Of a DNA stretch of 64,000 bases, positions 25,075 through 32,846 are shown in pieces. Below the pieces are notes generated by a model. That model had not been told where the DNA came from. It did not search any database and saw nothing but the letters and a program-made list of their open reading frames with translations. The position numbers and the translations under genes were made by a program. The number at the start of each line of letters is the position of its first letter. The first letter of the stretch is position 1. Source of the DNA: Actinophytocola sp963840275 (GTDB taxonomy: Bacteria; Actinomycetota; Actinomycetes; Mycobacteriales; Pseudonocardiaceae); assembly GCA_963840275.1 (NCBI GenBank), contig CAWIYK010000007.1:992001-1056000 (forward strand). Direction: 5' to 3'.

Positions 25075-26898
25075 GTGAACTATCGTCCGCCCAGGTCAGA
25101 GGGGCCCGAGTCGGGGCGGGGCCGCCAGCAGCCGTCGCGTGGCGGCGGACGGACGCCGCCTCCGGCCAACGCCGGGCGGGTGGTCGGCGGCCGCACCGGA
25201 GGGTCACCGGACCGCAAGCGGGACGAGTGGTCGCCCCGCCAGCCCACCCCCCGCCCGGCGCCACGCACCTCCGACGCCCGCTGGCAGCCCCTGCCGGAAC
25301 CGGCACCGACGCAGCGGCCGCGCCGCGCGCCCGCCCGTCAGTCCGGCCGCCCCGGCATGACCGGCGCGAAGACGTTCGTCGCGCTCCTGTCCGTGCTCGT
25401 GCTCATCGGCACCGGGTACTACTGGAAGGAGCTCGAAGGCTTCTCGGAAGGCATGACGACCGCCGACGTCATCGACTCGGAGCCGGTCGAGAAGCCGGCC
25501 GACGGCGCCATCGACATCCTGATGGTCGGCATGGACAGCCGCACCGACGCGCAGGGCCACCCCCTGTCCGAGGAGCAGCTCGCGATGCTCAGCGCCGGCG
25601 AGTCCGACGGCGAGCTGAACACCGACACGCTCATCATGATCAGGATCCCGAACGACGGCGGCAAGGCGGTCGGCGTCTCGATGCCGAGGGACTCCTACGT
25701 GGACATCCCCGGCTACGGCCAGCACAAGATCAACTCGGCGTACGCGCGCGCCAAGAACGAGGCGCTGAAGGACCTGGGCGACGAGGGCGTCTCCGACGAC
25801 GCGGAGCTGCAGGTCCGGTCCAACCAGCAGGGCGCGAAGAACCTGATCGCGACCGTGGAGGGCCTGACCGGCGCCACGATCGACCACTATGCCGAGGTCA
25901 ACCTGCTCGGCTTCTACGACATCACGAACGCCATCGGCGGCATCGACGTGTGCCTCAACGGCCCGGTCGACGACTACCGCTCCGGCGCGCGCTTCCCGGC
26001 CGGCCCGCAGACGCTCGCCGGCGTGCAGGCGCTCGCGTTCGTGCGGCAGCGCCACGGGCTGCCCAACGGCGACCTGGACCGCATCGTGCGCCAGCAGGTG
26101 TTCATGTCCGGCATGGCGAAGAAGGTGTTCTCACAGGACATGCTGACGCCCGGCTCGGACACGCTGGACAAGCTGCAGTCGGCCGTGCAGAAGTCGGTCG
26201 TGCTGGACAAGGACTGGAACGTCATGCAGTTCGCCCAGCAGATGATGGGCTTCACCGGCGGCAAGATGGAGTTCCAGACGATCCCGGTCGGCAGCATCGC
26301 GCTCGAGACCGACAGCGACGGCTCGGCCGTCGAGGTCGACCCGAACGCCGTGCAGGAGTTCGTGCAGAGCCTGCTCGGCGGGGCGAAGGACAAGACGGAG
26401 AACACGGGCGGCGAGGGGTCCGCCGGTGGCGACGACGACGCCTCCAGCAACGCGAACATCACCGTCAACGTGCGTAACGCGACGAACCAGGGTGGTCTCG
26501 CCGACGCCGTCGCCACCTCGCTCACCGAGAAGGGGTTCGTCCGCGGCGAGATCGGCAACGCGAACCCGCGGGACGCCACGGTGGTCCGGCACGCGCCCGG
26601 CGAGCAGGACAACGCCAACCGGGTCGCCACCGAGCTGGGTGGGAACCCGCAGGTGGAGGAGGACGCGAACCTGACGCCCGGCGCGGTGACCGTCCTGTTG
26701 GGAGACGACTACGCGGGGCCGGGCGCGGACGGGTCGGGGTCCGGCGAGGACAGTGGCGAGGACAGTGGCGAGGACAGTGGCGAGGAGACCGGTCAGGACG
26801 GCCAGCGCCTCGGCGGCACCCCCAAGATCGACCTCTCCGGCGCCTCGCACGGGCGCGCCGCCGCGGCCCAACCGGCCCCCGGCGGATGTGTCAACTGA
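25075..26898 (+). CDS. LytR-CpsA-Psr (LCP) family cell-wall ligase with LytR_C domain
   Basis: This is a 607-residue protein. A long disordered Pro/Arg/Gly-rich cytoplasmic N-terminus (1-94) precedes one membrane helix (about 95-117; TFVALLSVLVLIGTGYYW). The LCP catalytic domain (about 145-400) has ILMVGMDSRTD, NTDTLIMIRI, the Arg in VSMPRDSYVDIPG, HKINSAYA and FVRQRHGLPNGDLDRIVRQQ. A LytR_C domain (about 460-560) and an acidic Ser/Glu/Asp repeat tail follow. LCP enzymes transfer lipid-linked glycopolymers such as arabinogalactan or teichoic acids to peptidoglycan. The GTG at 25075 has a GGGAGGGAG site; the ATG-less extension upstream is discarded. Confidence 0.9.
   Translation: MNYRPPRSEGPESGRGRQQPSRGGGRTPPPANAGRVVGGRTGGSPDRKRDEWSPRQPTPRPAPRTSDARWQPLPEPAPTQRPRRAPARQSGRPGMTGAKTFVALLSVLVLIGTGYYWKELEGFSEGMTTADVIDSEPVEKPADGAIDILMVGMDSRTDAQGHPLSEEQLAMLSAGESDGELNTDTLIMIRIPNDGGKAVGVSMPRDSYVDIPGYGQHKINSAYARAKNEALKDLGDEGVSDDAELQVRSNQQGAKNLIATVEGLTGATIDHYAEVNLLGFYDITNAIGGIDVCLNGPVDDYRSGARFPAGPQTLAGVQALAFVRQRHGLPNGDLDRIVRQQVFMSGMAKKVFSQDMLTPGSDTLDKLQSAVQKSVVLDKDWNVMQFAQQMMGFTGGKMEFQTIPVGSIALETDSDGSAVEVDPNAVQEFVQSLLGGAKDKTENTGGEGSAGGDDDASSNANITVNVRNATNQGGLADAVATSLTEKGFVRGEIGNANPRDATVVRHAPGEQDNANRVATELGGNPQVEEDANLTPGAVTVLLGDDYAGPGADGSGSGEDSGEDSGEDSGEETGQDGQRLGGTPKIDLSGASHGRAAAAQPAPGGCVN
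26743..26778 (+). repeat. Three perfect 12-bp tandem repeats in the LCP gene tail
   Basis: GGCGAGGACAGT is repeated three times without change (26743, 26755, 26767), encoding GEDS units, and a diverged fourth follows. It is in frame, so copy number can vary without loss of the reading frame. Confidence 0.9.
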
Positions 26899-26930
26899 CG
26901 TAGTCCCGACCTGCGAACGGTCCTTTCGCG

Positions 26931-26946
26931 TCACCCGTTAGGGTGA
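26931..26946 (+). terminator. Small hairpin after the LCP gene
   Basis: TCACCC-GTTA-GGGTGA is a perfect 6-bp stem 33 nt after the LCP stop. Next to it TTGC-GAAC-GCAA (26948-26959) forms a second short stem. These may be a weak terminator or operators for the following HTH gene. Confidence 0.35.
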
Positions 26947-27056
26947 GTTGCGAACGCAAATTCTGAAAAGCCGCGTAATCACTCGGCTTCTCGTTGCTTC
27001 CTCTTATGCGGCATCCCGGTCAGGCCACCGGCTGCCACACCGAGAGAGGGGCGATC

Positions 27057-27545
27057 GTGCAGCTGGACACAGCGACCTACCAGCGAGTTCTCGGGGACGA
27101 GCTGCGTCGTCTGCGCAAACAGCGCGGTTGGACGCGGCGCGACCTCAACCGTCGGCTGCAGAGCGACATCTCTCTCCAGACGCTCGCCACCTACGAGCTG
27201 GGCACCAGACAGTGCTCGGTGATCCGGCTCGTGGAGATCTGCCTCGCGTTGAACGAGGTGCCCCACGAACTGCTCGCGCGGGTGCACCAGCGCGTGTTCA
27301 GCGAGTCGCCGGTCGGCCGGATCCGGCTCGACCTGCGCCAGATCGTCCGGGACGACCAGCCCGAGCTGCTCCCCTTGCGACGGTGGGCCAAGGGGCGGCT
27401 CGCGGAGAGCAACGGGCACCACGGGCCGGACGTGAGCCTGGACATCTCCGCGCTGGAACGGATGGCCGAGCTGTGCGGCCTGGAGACGGTGGAGCTGATC
27501 GCGCGGCTGCGGAAGATCTCGGGGGCGGCCGAGACGGTGGAGTGA
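27057..27545 (+). CDS. XRE-type helix-turn-helix regulator
   Basis: This is a 162-residue protein. Residues about 10-72 form a Cro/CI-type HTH (GDELRRLRKQRGWTRRDLNR, SDISLQTLATYELGTRQCSV, RLVEICLALNEVPHELL). The C-terminal part is helical and lacks a recognised effector domain. The GTG at 27057 is chosen for its GAGAGGGG site; an upstream ATG would add an unlikely 21 residues. It resembles conserved actinobacterial regulators distantly related to BldD, but identity with any named regulator is not supported. It follows the LCP gene by 158 bp and precedes a DinB gene by 37 bp. Confidence 0.8.
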   Translation: MQLDTATYQRVLGDELRRLRKQRGWTRRDLNRRLQSDISLQTLATYELGTRQCSVIRLVEICLALNEVPHELLARVHQRVFSESPVGRIRLDLRQIVRDDQPELLPLRRWAKGRLAESNGHHGPDVSLDISALERMAELCGLETVELIARLRKISGAAETVE

Positions 27546-27582
27546 GGCGTTTCTGTCGGGGGTCGGCGGTAGCGTGCCGCGC

Positions 27583-28065
27583 ATGGTTCCTCCCGAGGAT
27601 CTCGTCGCCACGGCGGCGGAGCGACCGATGCTGGAGAAGTGGCTGGACGTCTTCCGCGACACGGTGGTCACCAAGATCGACGGACTGTCCGAGGCGGACA
27701 TCCGGCGCAGGCTCGTGCCGTCGCTCACGACGGTCGGCGGGGTCGTCAAGCACCTGCGCTGGGTGGAGACCGGCTGGTTCCACCAGTTACTCGGCGCGCG
27801 CTCCGGCGACAACCGGCGCGCGCACGACCGGGACTGGGAGTTCGTGCCCCAGCCCGAGGACACGGTGGCCTCGCTGATCGCCGACTACCGCGCCGCCTGC
27901 GCCGAGTCGCGCCACGCCGCCGCCCCGTTCGCGCTGGACGACGTCGTGCCGCACCACTCGATGGGCGAGGTGTCGGTGCGGTGGGTCTTCGTGCACCTCA
28001 TCGAGGAGACCGCGCGGCACGCCGGGCACCTGGACATCCTGCGGGAGCAGCTCGAGGTTTCGTAG
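27583..28065 (+). CDS. DinB superfamily protein (DUF664)
   Basis: This is a 160-residue four-helix-bundle protein with the expected metal-ligand histidines: GGVVKHLRWVETGW near residue 48, HHSMGEV near residue 126 and the C-terminal HLIEETARHAGHLDILREQL. Some DinB-type proteins are bacillithiol- or mycothiol-dependent transferases; most are uncharacterised. The ATG at 27583 is used because a TAGCGT hexamer 8 nt upstream suggests a near-leaderless transcript. The 3' end overlaps a stress-type promoter for the next gene. Confidence 0.85.
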   Translation: MVPPEDLVATAAERPMLEKWLDVFRDTVVTKIDGLSEADIRRRLVPSLTTVGGVVKHLRWVETGWFHQLLGARSGDNRRAHDRDWEFVPQPEDTVASLIADYRAACAESRHAAAPFALDDVVPHHSMGEVSVRWVFVHLIEETARHAGHLDILREQLEVS

Positions 28066-28081
28066 TCACCCGTCCGGGTAT
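28057..28081 (+). promoter_or_regulatory. Sigma-B-type stress promoter candidate
   Basis: GTTTC (28057-28061) and GGGTAT (28076-28081) are separated by 14 bp, matching the sigma-B-type consensus GTTT-N12-15-GGGTAT of Gram-positive general stress promoters. It lies 42 bp before the microaggregate-binding-protein-like gene and overlaps the last codons of the DinB gene. Confidence 0.5.
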
Positions 28082-28122
28082 TCGAGCCTCGTACCGAACT
28101 CCTAGTTCGAAGGAGGCAGCTC

Positions 28123-28362
28123 ATGCCCGACAGGAGTGGCCCAGCAGAGGGCGTCAAGGGCGCCGTCGAGGAAGTCAAGGGCCGGGTCAAGGAAGCGGCA
28201 GGCGCGATTTTCGGGGACGACTCCAAGGTCCGTGAAGGCCAAGCCCAGCAGGACAAGGCCGAGGCGCAGCGTGAGGTGGCCGAGAAGGAAGCGGCGGCTG
28301 ATCGCGCTCGCACAGAAGCGGATGTGCACGAGGCGCGCGAACGGTCCCACCAGGACAAGTAG
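28123..28362 (+). CDS. Microaggregate-binding-protein-1-like (CsbD-like) stress protein
   Basis: This 79-residue, highly charged, helical protein reads PDRSGPAEGVKGAVEEVKGR followed by VKEAAGAIFGDDSKVREGQA, with heptad-like Gln/Ala/Glu/Lys repeats to the end. It resembles the CsbD-like small stress proteins annotated as microaggregate-binding protein 1 in actinobacteria. The ATG has a perfect AAGGAGG site. The upstream sigma-B-type promoter fits a general stress role. The function of the family is not well defined. Confidence 0.75.
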   Translation: MPDRSGPAEGVKGAVEEVKGRVKEAAGAIFGDDSKVREGQAQQDKAEAQREVAEKEAAADRARTEADVHEARERSHQDK

Positions 28363-28372
28363 CGCACCATGC

Positions 28373-28406
28373 CCGCGGCGCCGGAGATCAGCTCCCGGCG
28401 CCGCGG
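28373..28406. terminator. Bidirectional terminator between convergent genes
   Basis: A perfect 12-bp stem, CCGCGGCGCCGG / CCGGCGCCGCGG (28373-28384 and 28395-28406), with a 10-nt loop lies 10 bp after the stress-protein gene and 17 bp beyond the end of the convergent aminotransferase-type gene. Confidence 0.75.
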
Positions 28407-28423
28407 AGTCGTGTCCGGACCTC

Positions 28424-29626
28424 TCAGCCGGCCAGTGCGGCGACGCCCTCCAGCAGTCGGTCCACATCGGACTTCGAGGTGTAGGGCGCGATGCCGGCCC
28501 GCACGGCGCCACCGTCGCCGAGGTCGAGCCTGCGTGCGCACTCGTACGCGTAGAAGGTGCCGGCCGGCGCGTTGACGCCCCGTGCGGCCAGGCCGCGGTA
28601 CACGTCGCCCGGCGCGACGCCCGCCACCGAGAACAGCGTCGTCGGCGTGCGGTGGCGGTCCGGGCCCCCGTACCGCCGGACCCCGACGATCTCCGCGAGC
28701 CCGTTGTCCAACTGCGACAGCAGCACCGACTCGTGCTGCTCCAACAACTCGAACGCCTCGGCCAGCCGCGCCCGCCGCGACCCGCCGCCCGACGCGAGGC
28801 CGGCCAGGAAGTCGATCGCGGCGGTGGTCCCGGCGAGCGCCTCGTACGGCAGCGTCCCGTACTCGAACCGCTCCGGCACCACGTCCGACGCGGGTGCCAG
28901 CTTGTCCGGCCGCAGCTGCTCGAGCAGGGCGGGTTCCGCCGCCAGCAGCCCGAGGTGCGGACCGAGGAACTTGTACGGCGAGCACGCGTAGAAGTCCGCG
29001 CCGAGCCCGGCGACGTCCACGAACGCGTGCGGGGTCAGGTGCACACCGTCGACGTACACCAGCGCGCCGAGCTGGTGCGCGGTCGCCGCGATGGCCGCGA
29101 CCGGCGGGCGGCTGCCGATCAGGTTCGACGCCGCCGTCACGGCCACCAGCCGCGTCCTCGGCGACAGGACCTTCGCGACGTCCGCCGCGCCGAGCACGCC
29201 GGTCGCCGCGTCGAAGTCGGCCCAGTGGACGGTCGCGCCGACCGCCTCCGCGGCCTGCACCCAAGGCCGGACGTTCGCGTCGTGGTCGAGCCGGGTCACC
29301 ACGACCTCGTCGCCGGGGCCCCAGTTCTTCGCGAGCGTGCGCGCGAAGTCGTACGTCAGCTGCGTCATGCTGCGGCCGAGCACGATGCCCTCCGGCGGGA
29401 CGCCCAGCAGGTCCGCGCCGGCCGCGCGGGCGGCGTCGACGATGTCGGTCGCGCGCCGCTCGGCCGCGGTCACCGTCCCCTTGTTCGCGACCGCGGCACG
29501 CAACGTCTCGGCGACCGCGTCCGCGACGACCGCGGGCGTCTGCGAGCCGCCAGGACCGTCGAAGTGCGCCGCGCCCTCGTCGAGCGCGGGGAACTGTGCC
29601 CGCACCGCGGTCACGTCGTAAACCAT
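28424..29626 (-). CDS. Class V aminotransferase, cysteine-desulfurase-like
   Basis: This is a 400-residue PLP enzyme. Features include HFDGPGGSQTP near the N-terminus, TRLDHDANVRPWV, VDGVHLTPHAFVDV (PLP-interacting Asp) and the Schiff-base lysine in ACSPYKFLGPHLG (about residue 220). The group is the cysteine-desulfurase-like family TIGR01976, which differs from SufS/IscS by lacking the usual catalytic-cysteine loop. The ATG at 29626 has a GGAGG site upstream; a longer frame into the IclR gene is a shadow. Substrate and role are not established. The divergent IclR gene starts 49 bp away and could regulate it. Confidence 0.82.
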   Translation of the reverse strand: MVYDVTAVRAQFPALDEGAAHFDGPGGSQTPAVVADAVAETLRAAVANKGTVTAAERRATDIVDAARAAGADLLGVPPEGIVLGRSMTQLTYDFARTLAKNWGPGDEVVVTRLDHDANVRPWVQAAEAVGATVHWADFDAATGVLGAADVAKVLSPRTRLVAVTAASNLIGSRPPVAAIAATAHQLGALVYVDGVHLTPHAFVDVAGLGADFYACSPYKFLGPHLGLLAAEPALLEQLRPDKLAPASDVVPERFEYGTLPYEALAGTTAAIDFLAGLASGGGSRRARLAEAFELLEQHESVLLSQLDNGLAEIVGVRRYGGPDRHRTPTTLFSVAGVAPGDVYRGLAARGVNAPAGTFYAYECARRLDLGDGGAVRAGIAPYTSKSDVDRLLEGVAALAG

Positions 29627-29646
29627 CCAGACCTCCGCCAGCCGTG

Positions 29647-29657
29647 GGAAAGATTCC
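29647..29657. promoter_or_regulatory. Short palindrome in the IclR divergent promoter
   Basis: GGAA-AGA-TTCC is a perfect 4-bp-arm palindrome resembling the core of known IclR-family operators (GGAA..TTCC). It lies between the IclR start (29676) and the divergent aminotransferase start (29626). It is short, so the assignment is tentative. Confidence 0.4.
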
Positions 29658-29675
29658 TCACCTACATTAGGCAGC

Positions 29676-30422
29676 ATGGGCGGTGACGCTCCGCGCTCGG
29701 CGGCGGACAAGACGTTGGGGGTGCTCGCGGCCCTCGCCGACCACTCGCGCGTCGCGGACCTCGCGAAGAGCACCGGCCTGCCCAAGCCGACCGTCCACCG
29801 CATCCTGCAGACCCTCGTGCGGCACGGGTTCGCGCGCACCGACGGGCACGGCGAGTACATGGGCGGGCCGCGGATCCTCAGCCTCGCCGGCCGGTTCCTG
29901 CAGCGCCTCGACATCGCCGAGCTGGTCCGCCCGATCCTGCGTGACCTGCAGGAACGCACGGCGTGGACCGTGCATCTCGCGCTGCTGTCCGGCGACGAGG
30001 CGGTGTACGTCGCCAAGGTCGAGGGCGCGAAGCCCTACCACCTGGCGTCCCGCGTCGGCATGAGCCTGCGGCTGCACTGCACGTCGATCGGCAAGGCCAT
30101 CCTCGCGACGATGTCCGACGACGACGTCCGCGCGGTCCTCGACCGCGCCGGCATGCCGGCACGGACCGAGCACACCCGCACCGACGCGGCGACGTTGCTC
30201 GCCGAGCTGGCCGAGGTCCGCGCGCGCGGGTACGCGGAGGACCACGAGGAGAACGAGGCCGGCGTCCACGCGGTCGGCGCCGCCGTGTTCGACCACACCG
30301 GAGAGGTCGTCGGCGCGGTGTCCGCCGCCGCGCTCGTCTACCAGGGCGACGAGCCGGGTGAGCGCGGTGACCTGGTGGTTCGCGCCGCCGCAGCGGTGTC
30401 GGGGGCGCTCGGCGCACGGTGA
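29676..30422 (+). CDS. IclR family transcriptional regulator
   Basis: This is a 248-residue protein. The N-terminal winged HTH (about residues 8-68) reads SAADKTLGVLAALADHSRVA, DLAKSTGLPKPTVHRILQTL. The C-terminal effector domain has GMSLRLHCTSIGKAILATM, ARGYAEDHEENEAGVHAVGA and AVFDHTGEVVGAVSAAAL, all typical of IclR. These proteins bind small organic acids and control catabolic operons. It lies 76 bp upstream of the four-gene dehydrogenase/transporter operon in the same direction and is the best candidate to control it through the inverted repeats at 30432-30480. Confidence 0.88.
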   Translation: MGGDAPRSAADKTLGVLAALADHSRVADLAKSTGLPKPTVHRILQTLVRHGFARTDGHGEYMGGPRILSLAGRFLQRLDIAELVRPILRDLQERTAWTVHLALLSGDEAVYVAKVEGAKPYHLASRVGMSLRLHCTSIGKAILATMSDDDVRAVLDRAGMPARTEHTRTDAATLLAELAEVRARGYAEDHEENEAGVHAVGAAVFDHTGEVVGAVSAAALVYQGDEPGERGDLVVRAAAAVSGALGAR

Positions 30423-30431
30423 CGCGCTTCA

Positions 30432-30480
30432 CATGACGGGCGAGGTGTGTCATGGTGTTCTCGCAAAGCTGGAACACCAT
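30432..30480. promoter_or_regulatory. Two overlapping inverted repeats upstream of the sugar-acid operon
   Basis: CATGAC-N11-GTCATG (30432-30454) and ATGGTGTTC-N11-GAACACCAT (30452-30480) are both perfect, both have 11-bp spacers, and their centres are 23 bp apart, close to two helical turns. The second ends 18 bp before the first gene of the operon. Cooperative binding of a dimeric regulator, probably the adjacent IclR protein, is suggested. Confidence 0.65.
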
Positions 30481-30498
30481 TCCGTCAGGTGAAACACT

Positions 30499-31521
30499 AT
30501 GCCTCTGGTTACCGCGGCCGAGCTCCGCGAGCTGGCCGCCGCGATCCTCGTCGCCGTCGGCGCCCCGAGACCGGACGCCGAGGTCGTCGCCGAGTCGCTC
30601 GTCCGGTCCAACCTGCTCGGGCACGACTCCCACGGCGCGCGCCGGCTCGTCACCTACGTCGCCGAGGTCCACAGTGGACGGGTGGACCCGCGTGCCACGC
30701 CGACGGCGCGGCGGCCGCGGCCCGGCGCGGTCGTGGTCAACGGCAACCGCGCGTTCGGCAGGCTCGCGGCCGGCGCGGCGGTGCGGGAGCTGGTGGACGT
30801 CGTCGCCGGGCACGGCAGCGGGGTCGCCACGATCCGCGACTGCAACCACGTCGGCCGGTTCGGCGAGTACGTCGAGGCGCTGGCCGAACACGACCTGATC
30901 GCGCTCGCGTTCGGCAACGCCGATCCCACGGTCGCGCCGCACGGCGGCCGCGAACGCAGGCTCGGCACGAACCCGCTGGCCTGGGCCGTGCCGAGGGCGG
31001 CGGGCCGGCCGCCGGTGGTCATGGACTGGGCGACGTCCGGTGTCGCGGAGGGCAAGCTCGCGGTCGCGCGGGACAAGGGCGAACGAGTGGCGGAGGGCCT
31101 GGTGCTCGACGCGGCCGGCCGCGCCACCACCGACCCGGACGACTTCTACGCGGGCGGCGCGCTGCTGCCGTTCGGCGGGCACAAGGGTTACGGGCTCAGT
31201 GTCCTGATCGAACTGGTGGCGGGGCTGGTGTCGGGCGCCGGCATCGGCGGGCTGCCCGACTACCGCGACGACTTCGGCACGGTGCTGGTCGCGTTCGACA
31301 TCGCGGCCTTCCTTCCGGTGGCGGACTTCCGCGAAAGGACCGAGCAGTTCTGCCGACGCCTGACGGAGACCGAGCCGGCCGAGGGCCACCACGAGGTGCT
31401 GGTGCCCGGCGAACCGGAGGAACGCACGAGAGCCGAACGCGAACGCGACGGCATCCCGATGGCGGACGGCACCTGGCGTGAGCTGAACGCTCTACTGAGG
31501 ACAGAGGAGGAGCGACCATGA
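30499..31521 (+). CDS. Ldh2-family (malate/L-lactate/diketogulonate) NAD(P)H oxidoreductase
   Basis: This 340-residue protein of the Ldh_2 fold is unrelated to Rossmann lactate dehydrogenases. It shows LGHDSHGARRLVTYV (catalytic His region), RDCNHVGRFGEYVE, GTNPLAWAVP and MDWATSGVAEGKL, with the C-terminal FGGHKGYGLSVLIELVAG. Family members include YiaK (2,3-diketo-L-gulonate reductase), AllD and sulfolactate dehydrogenase. The ATG at 30499 follows the operator repeats. It overlaps the transporter gene by 4 nt (ATGA). With the sugar-acid-type enzymes downstream, reduction of a 2-keto acid is likely; the exact substrate is unknown. Confidence 0.85.
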   Translation: MPLVTAAELRELAAAILVAVGAPRPDAEVVAESLVRSNLLGHDSHGARRLVTYVAEVHSGRVDPRATPTARRPRPGAVVVNGNRAFGRLAAGAAVRELVDVVAGHGSGVATIRDCNHVGRFGEYVEALAEHDLIALAFGNADPTVAPHGGRERRLGTNPLAWAVPRAAGRPPVVMDWATSGVAEGKLAVARDKGERVAEGLVLDAAGRATTDPDDFYAGGALLPFGGHKGYGLSVLIELVAGLVSGAGIGGLPDYRDDFGTVLVAFDIAAFLPVADFRERTEQFCRRLTETEPAEGHHEVLVPGEPEERTRAERERDGIPMADGTWRELNALLRTEEERP

Positions 31522-32846
31522 CCCGGCCCGCCGTCAACGACGATGGCACTTCCGGCACCACCGGCACGAGCAGCACGGAACTCCGGAGGGTCGTCGGCGC
31601 GTCCGTCGTCGGCACCGCCCTCGAGTGGTACGACTTCTTCATCTACGGGTTCGCCGTCACGCTCGTGTTCAACGAGCTCTTCTTCGTCACCGGCGACCCG
31701 GCCACCGGCACGATCGTCGGGTTCGCCACGTTCGGCGTCGGGTTCGCCGTGCGGCCGCTCGGCGGCTTCCTGTTCGGGCACCTCGGCGACCGCATCGGGC
31801 GGCGGGCCACGCTGGTGCTCACGACGCTCGTGATGGGCGTCTCCACCGGGCTCATCGGGCTCCTGCCCACGTACGAGTCGATCGGCATCGCCGCGCCGAT
31901 CCTGCTCACCGTGCTGCGCATGTGCCAGGGGCTCGGCGCGGGCGCCGAGTTCGGTGGCGCCTCGACGCTGCTCGCCGAGCACGCGCCGCCGGCCCGCCGC
32001 GGGTTCTTCACCTCGTTCGCGCAGACCGGCGTCCAAATAGGACTTCTCACCGGCACGGCCGTCTTCCTGCTCGTCGAGACGCTCGGCGAACAGACCGTTC
32101 TCGCGTGGGCGTGGCGGATCCCCTTCTGGTTCAGCTTCCTGCTGATCGCGGTCGCGCTGTACGTGCGGCTGCGGGTCGCCGAGTCGCCGGTCTTCCGGCG
32201 GATGGCCGAGCGGCAGGAAACCGTGTCGCTGCCCGTGTTCGACGCACTGCGCCGCTACCCGCGCAACTTCCTCATCGGCATCGGCGCGCACATCTGCGAC
32301 ACGGCCATCGTCTACATCTACGCGACCTACAGCCTCACCTACATCACCAAGACCCTCGAGCTGGACCGCTGGGTCGGGCTCACCGGCGTGATCCTGTTCA
32401 GTGTCATCGTGATCGCGCTGCAGCCGGTGTACGGCGCGCTGTCGGACCGGATCGGCCGGCGGCCGCTCAACCTGTTCAGCGTCGTGTTCACGGCCGCGTT
32501 CGCGTTCCCCTTCTTCGCGCTCCTCGACACCAGGGAGCCCGCGCTGATCTGGGTCGCGCTGATCGTCGCCACCTCACTCGGGTTCGCGCCGATGATCGCC
32601 GTGCAGCCGTCGTTCTACGCGGAGCTGTTCGGCGCGCGGGTCCGCTACACCGGGTTCGCCGCGTCCCGCGAGATCGGGGCCGCGCTCGGCGGGTTCTCGC
32701 CGCTGATCGCGGCCGCGCTCGTCGCGCAGGCCGGCGGCTCCGGCTGGCTGGTGGCGTGCTGGATGATCTTCACGGCGGTAGTGTCGTTCGTGGCCTTCTA
32801 CCTCTCGAAGGAGAGCAAGGACATGGACATCGGCGCCGAGCGGTGA
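31518..32846 (+). CDS. MHS-family MFS metabolite/H+ symporter
   Basis: This is a 442-residue, 12-segment transporter of the metabolite:H+ symporter group: SVVGTALEWYDFFIYGFAV at the start, AVRPLGGFLFGHLGDRIGRR (loop 2-3 motif), RMCQGLGAGAEFGGAS, and ALSDRIGRRPLNLF in the second half. Relatives import shikimate, proline/betaine, alpha-ketoglutarate or aromatic acids. It is translationally coupled at both ends: ATGA with the dehydrogenase and GTGA with the mannitol-dehydrogenase-family gene. It probably imports the acid degraded by this operon. Confidence 0.88.
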   Translation: MTRPAVNDDGTSGTTGTSSTELRRVVGASVVGTALEWYDFFIYGFAVTLVFNELFFVTGDPATGTIVGFATFGVGFAVRPLGGFLFGHLGDRIGRRATLVLTTLVMGVSTGLIGLLPTYESIGIAAPILLTVLRMCQGLGAGAEFGGASTLLAEHAPPARRGFFTSFAQTGVQIGLLTGTAVFLLVETLGEQTVLAWAWRIPFWFSFLLIAVALYVRLRVAESPVFRRMAERQETVSLPVFDALRRYPRNFLIGIGAHICDTAIVYIYATYSLTYITKTLELDRWVGLTGVILFSVIVIALQPVYGALSDRIGRRPLNLFSVVFTAAFAFPFFALLDTREPALIWVALIVATSLGFAPMIAVQPSFYAELFGARVRYTGFAASREIGAALGGFSPLIAAALVAQAGGSGWLVACWMIFTAVVSFVAFYLSKESKDMDIGAER

